NCBI GenBank assembly: GCA_030038215.1
Contig: JASHPI010000125.1
Coordinates: forward strand, 1-43,157
DNA from: Vulcanimicrobiota bacterium
GTDB taxonomy: Bacteria > Vulcanimicrobiota > Vulcanimicrobiia > Vulcanimicrobiales > Vulcanimicrobiaceae
Length of the DNA: 43,157 nt
Direction of reading: 5' to 3'
Shown one piece after another: positions 15,964 through 23,891 of this stretch. Each line of letters starts with the position of its first letter. Position 1 is the stretch's first letter. The position numbers were made by a program, and so were the translations under genes. Below the pieces are notes generated by a model. That model saw only the letters and a program-made list of their open reading frames with translations. It made no database searches and was not told the DNA's origin.

Positions 15964-16035
15964 GGCTCGGTAGCTCAGTGGTAGAGCAGGGGACTCATAA
16001 GCCCTTGGTCGTAGGTTCAAGTCCTACCCGAGCCA
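15964..16035 (+). tRNA. tRNA-Met(CAT), probably elongator
   Basis: A 72-base tRNA: acceptor GGCTCGG/CCGAGCC, anticodon loop CTCATAA, T-arm GTAGG-TTCAAGT-CCTAC. The first acceptor pair is G-C, unlike the mismatched initiator tRNA. A CAT anticodon could also be tRNA-Ile2 modified by TilS. The last pair of the anticodon stem (A31-G39) is mismatched. Confidence 0.85.
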
Positions 16036-16095
16036 GAACGAAACAGGGTCCGGCCGCCGGCGGAGGCGGCCGGTTCCATTCCCGAGGTGTCTCTA

Positions 16096-16332
16096 ATGTC
16101 GACCATTCCGTGCGATTTCTGCCCCCATCCGGTCGATCGCGGCCAAATGGAGGAGATCGAGATTTCGCACTACGTCCCGGATAGTTCCGGTGAAGATCTT
16201 GCGTACGCGCGCACGTACTTCTTCGGTCATCCCGACTGCGTGAGAAAGTTCTACCGCACGTTGGTCGACCACAAGCTCGATCTCTTCAAACACATCCCTA
16301 GCGCCGGCACTCCGCCAGAGAGCCCGCGCTGA
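16096..16332 (+). CDS. Small Cys/His-rich protein between tRNA genes
   Basis: A 78-residue protein of unknown function. It opens with PCDFCPHPV (C6, C9, H11) and later has a GHPDC motif, so it could bind zinc through Cys/His ligands. The middle is acidic with aromatic residues (HYVPDS, RTYFFG) and the C-terminus is Pro-rich. ATG 16096 has GAGGTG 6 bases upstream; GTG at 16087 is an alternative start. It sits between tRNA-Met and tRNA-Arg(CCG) on the same strand and may share their transcript. Real coding is likely from the ribosome-binding site and the Cys/His pattern, but no homologue is recognised. Confidence 0.6.
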   Translation: MSTIPCDFCPHPVDRGQMEEIEISHYVPDSSGEDLAYARTYFFGHPDCVRKFYRTLVDHKLDLFKHIPSAGTPPESPR

Positions 16333-16344
16333 TCGGCACTGCGT

Positions 16345-16418
16345 GCGCCCGTAGCGTAGCTGGATAACGCACAGCCCTCCGAAGGCTGGGATCGGGGGTT
16401 CGAATCCCTCCGGGCGCG
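16345..16418 (+). tRNA. tRNA-Arg(CCG)
   Basis: A 74-base tRNA: acceptor GCGCCCG/CGGGCGC, anticodon stem CAGCC/GGCTG, loop CTCCGAA with anticodon CCG, T-arm GGGGG-TTCGAAT-CCCTC. It reads CGG. CCA is not encoded. tadA starts 14 bases downstream. Confidence 0.95.
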
Positions 16419-16431
16419 TGATCTCCCTGGT

Positions 16432-16902
16432 ATGAGTGAAGACGAAGTCCACATTCGCCGAGCTCTCGAGCTTGCCGAGGAGGCGGCCGGCGCGGGCGAC
16501 GTGCCGATCGGTGCCGTGCTCGTCGACGGCGAGCTGAGGCTCGAGGCGAGGAACGAAAAAGAGGCTCAGCCCGACGCCACGGCCCACGCAGAAATGCTTC
16601 TCCTGCGAGAGGCTGCGCGCCGCCGCGGTGCGTGGCGGCTCTCCAGCGCTACGATCTACGTTACCAAGGAGCCGTGCGTGATGTGCGCCGGCGCCATGAT
16701 CGCAGCCCGTCTGAAGCGGGTCGTGTACGCCGCGCGCGATCCCAAGGGGGGCGCCGACGGCAGCGTCTTCGATATCCTGCGTTCGGGCAAGACCAATCAC
16801 CGCGTCGAGGTGACCGCGGGCGTTCTCGAAGCCGAAGCCGCCGAACAACTGCAACGCTTCTTTAAGTCGCGCCGCGCGGCACCCGAAGAAGGGATGGACT
16901 AA
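16432..16902 (+). CDS. tadA: tRNA-specific adenosine deaminase TadA
   Basis: A 156-residue deaminase with the zinc and catalytic motifs HAEM (H52, E54) and PCVMC (C82, C85), plus GDVPIGAVLV at the start and a VYAARDPKGGADGS segment. It converts A34 to inosine in tRNA-Arg(ACG), whose gene lies at 14566-14639 in this cluster. It lies between tRNA-Arg(CCG) and tRNA-Ser(CGA) with short gaps, which suggests one polycistronic tRNA/mRNA transcript. The motifs leave little doubt against other cytidine deaminases. Confidence 0.95.
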   Translation: MSEDEVHIRRALELAEEAAGAGDVPIGAVLVDGELRLEARNEKEAQPDATAHAEMLLLREAARRRGAWRLSSATIYVTKEPCVMCAGAMIAARLKRVVYAARDPKGGADGSVFDILRSGKTNHRVEVTAGVLEAEAAEQLQRFFKSRRAAPEEGMD

Positions 16903-16924
16903 AACCCGAGGTACTGGCGCTTCT

Positions 16925-17012
16925 GGAGAGGTGGTCGAGTGGTTGAAGGCACCCGCCTCGAAAGCGGGCGAACGTTAAGAGCGTTCCGTGAGTTCGAATC
17001 TCACCCTCTCCG
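16925..17012 (+). tRNA. tRNA-Ser(CGA)
   Basis: An 88-base class II tRNA: acceptor GGAGAGG/CCTCTCC, anticodon stem CCCGC/GCGGG with anticodon CGA, a long variable arm and T-arm GTGAG-TTCGAAT-CTCAC. It reads UCG. Its 3' part (16975-17012) overlaps, on the other strand, the end of the histidine kinase gene. Confidence 0.95.
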
Positions 17013-18399
17013 AATTAGCCTCAGGCAAGTGCACGACGAAGCGCGAGCCGCGCGAGCTCGTGTCGAGCGAGACGTTTCCGTGCGCGCGCTCCACGGCGCG
17101 CTTGACGATTGCCAGGCCGAGCCCGGAACCACCCACGTCACGTTGCGCGCCGCGATAGAATCGGTCGAAGACGCGGGGCGCGTCCTCGGCAGAAATGCCG
17201 GGACCCTGGTCGGCCACCTCGATGACGGCGGACGAATCTTCGTGGCGCACGCGAACGCTGATCTCGCCGAGCCCATATTTGAGCGCGTTCTCGGTGAGAT
17301 TCGTCACGACGTAACCCAACTCGGTCGGATCGATCGACGCCAAAATCCCGCTTTCGGTCGAGACGGCGAAGCGACGCTCCGGATTGGCATCGGCGATCGG
17401 CGCGACAAGATCGGCGACCAGCCTCCCGACGTCGATCGGTTCGCTCGGTCGTGAAGCCTCCGGGGACTCCCAACGCTCGAGTAGGATCAGCTTGTCGATC
17501 AGCGACCCCATGATGCGACTCTGATCGTTCATGGTGTCGAGAATGCGCTCGCGATCGGTCGAATTCTCGAAGCCGCCGCGCCGCAGAATCGCAATGAACC
17601 CTTGCAAGACCGTGAGGGGCGTTCGAAGTTGATGTCCCGCATCGCCGATGAACTGGCGCATCGACGCGTTGGCCCGGTCGCGCGCGGCAAAGGCACGCTC
17701 CATCTGTTCGATCGCACCGTTGTAGGCACGCGCCAGCGACGCCAGCTCGTGACCTTCGTCGGCGGCGATGACGTGCGGAGTAAGGTCGCCCGAGGCAAAG
17801 CGTTGGAGCGCCGACGTAACATCATCGAGCGGCCGAACGGCTTGGCGCGTAAGGACGCGAGCGACGAGAAACCCGCAGGCGATCGCAATCGCCAGCGCGA
17901 TGATCAAGGGAAGGAAGAAGGACGTAACCGTCGCGACGAGCGTGGCGTCGTTGGCGCGGACGATGATGTAGAGGCTGCCGACGTGCGCAAAGAGCTCTGC
18001 AAGGCCGAACGCGGTTGCGAGACCAAGAACGATGCGCGCCACCGCGCCCGAGGGGCTCGGATCGCCGGAGAGGTCGCCGCGGCGCCGAACCGTCACGACC
18101 GGCGGCTCCGAGCGATGCTCCCGGTAGACGGTGACGCGCGTGTTGGAATCGAGGAAGACGATCTCGCTGCCGCCCTGCAGCAGCAGTGATGCGGCGAAGG
18201 CGCCGCCGGCCCGTGCGTCGGGCAACGTCGTTTTCGCGAGTGCGCGCTCCAGCTGCGTCTGCGTTACGCGAAGCTCGTTCGAGAGGGTCCGAATATAGGC
18301 GCCGAACGCCAAGAGCGCTCCAGCCACAATGATCGCGCAGAGGACGAGCGAGATTTCGATGGCCGCGAGCGCTTGCATGCGGCGAGCAAGGCGGGTCAT
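16975..18399 (-). CDS. Sensor histidine kinase (HAMP, HisKA, HATPase)
   Basis: A 474-residue inner-membrane kinase. Membrane helices lie at about residues 12-35 and 160-185 with an extracytoplasmic sensor region between, then a HAMP domain (VRPLDDVTSALQRFASGDL), the HisKA domain with GHQLRTPLTVLQGF (phospho-acceptor H256) and a HATPase with NLTENALKYG (N box), EVADQGPGISAED (G1) and GSGLGLAIVKR (G2). The H box has GHQ instead of the common SHE. Its ATG overlaps the response regulator stop by 4 bases. The stop lies inside tRNA-Ser(CGA) on the opposite strand. It likely senses envelope stress or a toxic compound and controls the divergent RND efflux genes; that target is inferred from position. 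Confidence 0.93.
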   Translation of the reverse strand: MTRLARRMQALAAIEISLVLCAIIVAGALLAFGAYIRTLSNELRVTQTQLERALAKTTLPDARAGGAFAASLLLQGGSEIVFLDSNTRVTVYREHRSEPPVVTVRRRGDLSGDPSPSGAVARIVLGLATAFGLAELFAHVGSLYIIVRANDATLVATVTSFFLPLIIALAIAIACGFLVARVLTRQAVRPLDDVTSALQRFASGDLTPHVIAADEGHELASLARAYNGAIEQMERAFAARDRANASMRQFIGDAGHQLRTPLTVLQGFIAILRRGGFENSTDRERILDTMNDQSRIMGSLIDKLILLERWESPEASRPSEPIDVGRLVADLVAPIADANPERRFAVSTESGILASIDPTELGYVVTNLTENALKYGLGEISVRVRHEDSSAVIEVADQGPGISAEDAPRVFDRFYRGAQRDVGGSGLGLAIVKRAVERAHGNVSLDTSSRGSRFVVHLPEANSERVRFELTERS

Positions 18400-19106
18400 G
18401 TTTCCGCCGGTGCCGCCCGCAGGGAGTAACCCACGCCGCGAAGGGTCTGAATCAGCTTGACGGGCTCACCGCTGTCGATCTTCGCGCGCAGGAACGAGAC
18501 GTAGGTCTCGACCGTGTTCGGGACAACATCGCGATCGATCCCCCAGACGAGGTCGAGGAGCTCTGAGCGTGTCAGCACCTCTTCGGCATGTTCGGCAAAA
18601 ACGCACAACAAGTCGAACTCGCGTGCGGAGAGCTCGATCCGGCGATTGCCCCGGTAGACCGTGCGGCTGGGCGCATCGATGCTGAGATCGGCGTACGTGA
18701 AGGTCTCGCGCTCTTCGATCCTGGGCCGCCGCAGGAGGGTCCGCAGGCGAGCGACCAGCTCCTCCAAATCGAAGGGCTTACCGACATAGTCGTCGGCGCC
18801 GGCGGAGAAGCCGGCCAGCTTCTCCCCGAGCTCGGTCCGCGCGGTTAGCATAACCACCGGTGCGGTCGTGAGCCGGCGAATGTCGGGAAGCAAGGCGAAG
18901 CCGTCGCGTTCGGGCAGCCCGACGTCGAGCACGATGAGGTCCGGTGACCACGCCTCAAGCAAGCGTAAGCCTTCTCCGCCGTCGGCTGCACTGCGGACGC
19001 TAAAGCCTGCTTGTTCGAGGCCATATTCGAGCAGCTCGCGCAGTCCGCGCTCGTCGTCGACCACCAGCACGCGGGGCTGTGTCCCCGCCGAAGCCGCTTG
19101 GCTCAT
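18396..19106 (-). CDS. OmpR/PhoB-type response regulator
   Basis: A 236-residue regulator: a receiver domain (residues about 12-125) with acidic D17/D18, phospho-acceptor D61 (in VLDVGLPERDG) and a KPF motif, and a winged-helix trans_reg_C domain (about 140-232) with LSAREFDLLCVFAEH and TVETYVSFLRAKI recognition regions. ATG at 19106 starts just before the conserved RVLVVDDE; the frame stays open upstream, but that would run into the divergent gene. It is paired with the downstream kinase. A direct repeat in the 56-base divergent gap (19112-19129) is a candidate binding site. Confidence 0.93.
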   Translation of the reverse strand: MSQAASAGTQPRVLVVDDERGLRELLEYGLEQAGFSVRSAADGGEGLRLLEAWSPDLIVLDVGLPERDGFALLPDIRRLTTAPVVMLTARTELGEKLAGFSAGADDYVGKPFDLEELVARLRTLLRRPRIEERETFTYADLSIDAPSRTVYRGNRRIELSAREFDLLCVFAEHAEEVLTRSELLDLVWGIDRDVVPNTVETYVSFLRAKIDSGEPVKLIQTLRGVGYSLRAAPAET

Positions 19107-19111
19107 TCTCA

Positions 19112-19151
19112 GACTCGCTCCAGGACTCGGACCCACCGCTTTCGTTACAAT
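19112..19151 (+). promoter_or_regulatory. Candidate response-regulator site and -10 of RND operon
   Basis: GACTCG occurs twice, at 19112-19117 and 19124-19129, with 12-base spacing as expected for tandem OmpR-type half sites. TACAAT (19146-19151) is the likely -10 of the adaptor gene. The second half site covers the -35 position, where no consensus is seen, as in activator-dependent promoters. The start would be near 19158, only 5 bases before the ATG. Confidence 0.4.
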
Positions 19152-19162
19152 CGTGCCAACCC

Positions 19163-20437
19163 ATGATATCAAGGCGAGACATTTCCCGAATTTCCTGCGC
19201 CGGGCTGGTTCTGTTGGCGCTCGCTGCCTGCGGCAAGCATACAACCGCGGCGGCGGCGCCGCCCTATGTCGAGACTTCGGTAGCCAGCTTCGGATCGATT
19301 CAGCCGAACCGGCACCTCGCCGGCATCATCGCCCCGTACCAGAACGTCGCGATCCAGAGCTCGCTCACGGAGCCGGCCGATCAGGTCTACGTGCACGAGG
19401 GCGAGTCGGTCCACACCGGTCAGCTGCTCGCTCAGTTGGATACCGCCGATTTGGTGGCGCAGCTTAACTCCGACCTCGCAACGGCGAACAGCGACCACGC
19501 GAATACCGTGCATACCGTCTACCAAGGCGGCCTCACTATCTCCCAGGGCGTCGACACCCTTCGCTCCGATGCAGCCGCCGTCGATCAGGCGCAGCGGACG
19601 CTCAACAACGATCAGACCAACCTCGTTCGCGACCAGAACCTTCTCGGCCAAGGCTACGTTTCGCAGCAGTCCGTCGACACGCAAGCGACCCTGGTCCACA
19701 ACGATCAACAAGCGCTGAGCTCCGCGATCGCAACGCTCGCTGCCGCCCGCTCGAACGTTCAGGCCAACGGAACGCTGAACGGCCAAGGCCTGCAGGAGTC
19801 GGCCGTGGCTCAAGCCGCTGCGCAGGAGAAAGTCGCGCTGGCGCAAGCTCAGCAGATTCGCGTGCAAATCGACAAGGCCGCGATCGTCTCGCCGATCGAC
19901 GGCGTCGTCGTCAATCGCAACCTGAATCCGGGAGAGTATCCGGGCAGCCGTGAGATATTCACCCTTCAACAAGTCAACCCGATCTTTGCCGTTCTGCACG
20001 CTTCGAGCGACGAAGTCGCGCGCATCGAGAACGGCGGGATCACGACCGTCACCGCGGAGGATCTAAGCGGGAACGAGAGCTTCACGGGCCGGGTCCTTGG
20101 CGTGCTCAACGAGATCAATCCCGGCTCGACCGACTTCGAGGTAAAGGTCTTGTTGCAGAACGCGCAGCACAAACTGCGCCCCGGCATGGTGGTTCAAGGC
20201 GCCATCGCAACCATGCCGCTCACCGGCGTGCGCGTCCCGGTAACCGCCTTCACCGACGATAATCACGACGCGGTCATGACGGTCCGGCCCGACAACAGCG
20301 TCAAGACGATCCAAGTCGCCGAAGTGGGTAACGACGGGACGACCTCGGTCGTGACCGGACTAGCGTCGGGCACGCGAGTCATCAGCAACGGCCAGGCCAG
20401 CATCGGCGACGGAGAAAAGGTCTCGCTCCAGCAGTGA
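19163..20437 (+). CDS. RND efflux periplasmic adaptor lipoprotein (HlyD/AcrA-like)
   Basis: A 424-residue membrane-fusion protein. The signal peptide ends in lipobox ALAAC (C23). Then come the first half of the lipoyl domain (VHEGESVHTGQLLAQLD), a coiled-coil hairpin (residues about 90-215), the second lipoyl half (KAAIVSPIDGVVVNRNLNPGEY) and beta-barrel and membrane-proximal domains. It links an inner-membrane RND pump to an outer-membrane channel. The stop overlaps the pump start (GTGA). No TolC-like gene is in the window. Expression is probably controlled by the divergent two-component system. Confidence 0.93.
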   Translation: MISRRDISRISCAGLVLLALAACGKHTTAAAAPPYVETSVASFGSIQPNRHLAGIIAPYQNVAIQSSLTEPADQVYVHEGESVHTGQLLAQLDTADLVAQLNSDLATANSDHANTVHTVYQGGLTISQGVDTLRSDAAAVDQAQRTLNNDQTNLVRDQNLLGQGYVSQQSVDTQATLVHNDQQALSSAIATLAAARSNVQANGTLNGQGLQESAVAQAAAQEKVALAQAQQIRVQIDKAAIVSPIDGVVVNRNLNPGEYPGSREIFTLQQVNPIFAVLHASSDEVARIENGGITTVTAEDLSGNESFTGRVLGVLNEINPGSTDFEVKVLLQNAQHKLRPGMVVQGAIATMPLTGVRVPVTAFTDDNHDAVMTVRPDNSVKTIQVAEVGNDGTTSVVTGLASGTRVISNGQASIGDGEKVSLQQ

Positions 20438-23400
20438 AGTTCAGCCTCACCCGGCTCTTCATTCACCGGCCGACCCTGGTCTTCGTCATCGTCTCGCTGA
20501 TGATGTTCGGAGGCATCCTCTCGACCGCCACGATCGTCAAGGAGCTCTATCCCGACGTCAGCCAGCCGACGGTGACGATCTCGGTTCAATACAACGGCGC
20601 CTCGGTCACCGAGATGCGCGACAATATCGTGCAACCGATCGAGCAGAACCTGGCGGGAACGGCCGACCTTCAGACGATCAACTCGGTCGTACAGCAAGGG
20701 CAAGCGTCGATCAGCGCCATCTTCGATCTTACCTCCGATGAGGCGACCGATCTCGCCCTCACGAATAAGGCGATTCAAGCTGCCGAGAAATATCTGCCGA
20801 CCAATCTGACGCCGCCGACGGTCAATCTGTACGATCCCACTCAGTCGACGGTCGTTGTACTCGCGCTCTACTCGCAGAAACTCTCCCTTTCGCGTCTGAC
20901 GCTGTACGCCACGAACGTCATCGCACCTCAGCTCGAACAAGTGCCCGGCATTTCGTTCGTCAACGTCGGCGGCTTGGTGACCCCGGCCTACGAGGTGGTC
21001 GTCGATCCGGCGCGACTGGCGGCCAACAACTTAACCATCGACGACGTCATCAACACGCTCGAAACCGACAACCAGCGTGTTCCGGGCGGATTTGCTTATG
21101 AGCCGAATCGCCAGACGACGATCGACGTTCGCGGTGACATCCAAAATCTCGACACGGTCCGTAACCTGGCGGTCATTCCGGCCGGAAGCACCGCACAAAA
21201 TAGTAGCGCGAGCGCACAAAACTCAACCGGCGCGCAGGTCGAAGACTACGGTGGCGGCGTGGGCGCGCTGCCCGGCGTCGTAAATCCCTGGACGGCGAGC
21301 AACTCGGTCATTCGCATCGGCGATGTGGCGACGGTGGGCGAGGGCATTGAGCCACGCCTGCAGTACGCTCACATCAGCGGCCAGCAAGGCATCTTCCTGC
21401 AGGTGCAAAAGGCTTCGTACGGCAGCGAGGTCGACGCTTCCAACGCCGTGCTTGCTGCGCTCCCCCAAATCGAGCAACGTTTCCCCGAGATCAAGTTTCG
21501 CGTAATCCACGTCCAGTCGACATTCACCGAGCAGCAGATCGTCATCGTCACCCGGACGCTGCTGCTGGCGATGCTGCTGACGGGCCTCGCGATGGTGTTC
21601 TTCCTGCGCTCGTGGCGGAGCGCGATCGTCGTCTGCGTCTCGATCCCGACGTCGCTGGCAATCGCGATGACGGCGATGCGCCTGATGAACCTCACGATCG
21701 ACACGATCTCGCTGCTGGGCATGTCGCTGGTCATCGGCATTCTCGTGGACGACTCGACCGTTGTCTTGGAGAACATCGAACGCCACTTCAGGGAGCTCAA
21801 ACAACCGCCTGAAGAAGCCGCCGTCCAAGGCCGAGAAGAGATTGGGGCCGCGGCCGTCGTTATCACCCTGGTCGACGTGGTGGTCTTCTTTCCGATCGCC
21901 TTTATCCAAGGGCAGGTGGGGCGCAACATCGCCGAGTTCGCGATCGTCGTCGTGATCTCGACGCTCACGTCGCTCTTTGTCTCGTTCACGATCACGCCGA
22001 CGTTGGCCGGCCTGTGGGCGCTGCGTTCGCATTGGAAGCCCTGGAAGATCGTCGACTGGTTCGGTCAGAAATTCGACGACTTGCGCGCCTGGTATACGCA
22101 GCGCGTCCTGCCGTGGGCGCTCGACCACGGCCGGCTAGTCGCCCTTTTCTGCGCCGGCACGTTTCTCTTTGCGCTGGCATTGGTCGGCTTTGGCGTGGTC
22201 GGTGAGGAGTTCATCCCGCCGATCGACCGCGGCGAAATCTACATTCAGCTGATGTATCCGATCGGCACCCCGATTCAAACGGTCGAAAACGGCACGTTCG
22301 GCCTGGAGCAGAAGATCCTCAACACATCCGACATCTTCGCCAACACCGCCGTGGCGGGAGCCTACGCCGCCTCGTTTGGTGGGTTCGTTAGCCAGAACAA
22401 CGTCGGCCAAGTTCACATCTGGCTAAAAGACAATCGCAAGCACTCGACCGACTACTGGCTCAAGGAATATAAGAAGATCGCCGATCGCTACCTGCCGCCC
22501 GGCGTACAGGACGTCGTTGTTCCGTCTACCTCGACGTCCGGCGGTAACGCGCAGCCGATCGACTTCCTCGTGACCGACGTGACCGGCGGCGATCCGACAC
22601 GGTATGCCGATAAGGTCTTGGCGCTGCTCGAGAAAGTGCCCGGCGCGACCAGCGTCAACAGCACCGGGACCCAACTGGCGCCCGAGATCTCGATCCAATT
22701 CGATCGGAACAAGGCGCAAGCGCTGGGGGTCGACCTCGCGCAAGCAGCCACGGCTGCGGGCGCGGCCTTCGGTGGGAATCAGGCCACCGAGTTCGAGACA
22801 ACGTCGGGCCTCGAGGAAGTGCAGGTCATCTATCCGGACTCGTATCAGACCAGCATCGATCGCCTCAAATCGGTGGCGATCCGCTCGTCGAGCGGCGGAA
22901 TCGTCTACCTCGGCGACATCGCGCGCTTCGAATCCACGCCCACCTCGCCGCTGGTCACGCGGACCGACCGTAACAACGTCATTCACGTCGACGCCAACTA
23001 TGCGCCTAACTCCTCGCTGTCGGCCGTCGAAAACGGACTCGAGAAACGCTTACCATCCCTGCACTTGCCGCCCAATATCGTCGTGCGGCCGGCGCCGCTC
23101 GGCCAGCAAGACTTCATGCACCAGACGCTGGTGGGCATGGGGCTCTCGATGATCATCTCTATCATCCTGGTCTACCTGTTGATGGTAGCGCTCTACAACA
23201 GCTACCTTTCGCCGTTCATCATCATCTTCTCGGTGCCGGTGGCGGCAATCGGCGCGATCGGCGCGCTCCTGCTGACCCACCGAACGCTGAACCTGTTCTC
23301 GCTGATCGGAACGATTCTGTTGATCGGCATCGCGACCAAGAACGGCATCCTGCTGGTCGATTATGCCAATACGTTGCGGACGCGCGGACTCGACAAGCTC

Positions 23401-23688
23401 TCTGCGATCAAAGAGAGCGCCCACACGCGATTCCGCCCAATCATTATGACCAGCTTCTCGGTCGTCGCGGGCAACATACCGCTCGCCCTAGCGCTCGATC
23501 CGGGCGCTTCGTCGCGCTCCAGCCTGGGCATCGTGGTGATCGGGGGCGTCTTGAGCTCACTGGTGTTGACGCTCTTGCTGATCCCGAACGTCTATATGTG
23601 GGTAGCCCCGCGCGATCATCCGTCGGCTAACGGCGTCGGCCACCCGACGCAGGAGGAACTCGCGCTCGAACCGCAGCCCGCGGGGTGA
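20434..23688 (+). CDS. RND multidrug efflux transporter (HAE-type)
   Basis: A 1084-residue proton-driven efflux pump of the AcrB/MexB superfamily with 12 membrane helices and two large periplasmic loops. Typical features are IHRPTLVFVIVSL in TM1, ELYPDVSQPTVTISVQYNGAS in the first porter subdomain, and the TM4 proton-relay aspartate pair in GILVDDSTVVLENI. Repeat-related segments in the second half include GTILLIGIATKNGILLVDYAN. It starts with GTG overlapping the adaptor stop. It is slightly longer than usual because of a Ser/Asn/Gln-rich insert near residues 250-275. HAE substrates are hydrophobic drugs or lipids; the actual substrate is unknown. Confidence 0.95.
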   Translation: MKFSLTRLFIHRPTLVFVIVSLMMFGGILSTATIVKELYPDVSQPTVTISVQYNGASVTEMRDNIVQPIEQNLAGTADLQTINSVVQQGQASISAIFDLTSDEATDLALTNKAIQAAEKYLPTNLTPPTVNLYDPTQSTVVVLALYSQKLSLSRLTLYATNVIAPQLEQVPGISFVNVGGLVTPAYEVVVDPARLAANNLTIDDVINTLETDNQRVPGGFAYEPNRQTTIDVRGDIQNLDTVRNLAVIPAGSTAQNSSASAQNSTGAQVEDYGGGVGALPGVVNPWTASNSVIRIGDVATVGEGIEPRLQYAHISGQQGIFLQVQKASYGSEVDASNAVLAALPQIEQRFPEIKFRVIHVQSTFTEQQIVIVTRTLLLAMLLTGLAMVFFLRSWRSAIVVCVSIPTSLAIAMTAMRLMNLTIDTISLLGMSLVIGILVDDSTVVLENIERHFRELKQPPEEAAVQGREEIGAAAVVITLVDVVVFFPIAFIQGQVGRNIAEFAIVVVISTLTSLFVSFTITPTLAGLWALRSHWKPWKIVDWFGQKFDDLRAWYTQRVLPWALDHGRLVALFCAGTFLFALALVGFGVVGEEFIPPIDRGEIYIQLMYPIGTPIQTVENGTFGLEQKILNTSDIFANTAVAGAYAASFGGFVSQNNVGQVHIWLKDNRKHSTDYWLKEYKKIADRYLPPGVQDVVVPSTSTSGGNAQPIDFLVTDVTGGDPTRYADKVLALLEKVPGATSVNSTGTQLAPEISIQFDRNKAQALGVDLAQAATAAGAAFGGNQATEFETTSGLEEVQVIYPDSYQTSIDRLKSVAIRSSSGGIVYLGDIARFESTPTSPLVTRTDRNNVIHVDANYAPNSSLSAVENGLEKRLPSLHLPPNIVVRPAPLGQQDFMHQTLVGMGLSMIISIILVYLLMVALYNSYLSPFIIIFSVPVAAIGAIGALLLTHRTLNLFSLIGTILLIGIATKNGILLVDYANTLRTRGLDKLSAIKESAHTRFRPIIMTSFSVVAGNIPLALALDPGASSRSSLGIVVIGGVLSSLVLTLLLIPNVYMWVAPRDHPSANGVGHPTQEELALEPQPAG

Positions 23689-23891
23689 GCGAAAGCCTCG
23701 CCTACTGGCTCTTCGGCCTCGTGTTGAGCGGCGCGCTGACCCTCGGAGTCGGCCGAGGCTTGGTGCGCGAGCATGGCCGCAAGCTGATTCCAGGGCTCTG
23801 CATCTTTGCACTGCTCTTCGGACTGCTAGTAGGCTACGCGATCAACGGCTACATCGACTATGTGCGCGCGTCGGCCACGATGCACTATTAG
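23685..23891 (+). CDS. Small two-helix membrane protein at end of RND operon
   Basis: A 68-residue protein with two predicted membrane helices (residues about 7-24 and 36-56) joined by a basic loop (REHGRKLIP). The start is GTG overlapping the pump stop as GTGA, the coupling used all along this operon, which argues that it is real. No family is recognised. It could be an accessory subunit of the pump, comparable in size only to AcrZ. Its stop TAG interlocks with the stop of the convergent gene. Confidence 0.6.
   Translation: MSESLAYWLFGLVLSGALTLGVGRGLVREHGRKLIPGLCIFALLFGLLVGYAINGYIDYVRASATMHY

Noticed and set aside
15964..16035. Initiator tRNA-fMet
   Set aside because: The first acceptor pair is a normal G-C and the anticodon stem lacks the three consecutive G-C pairs of initiator tRNA.
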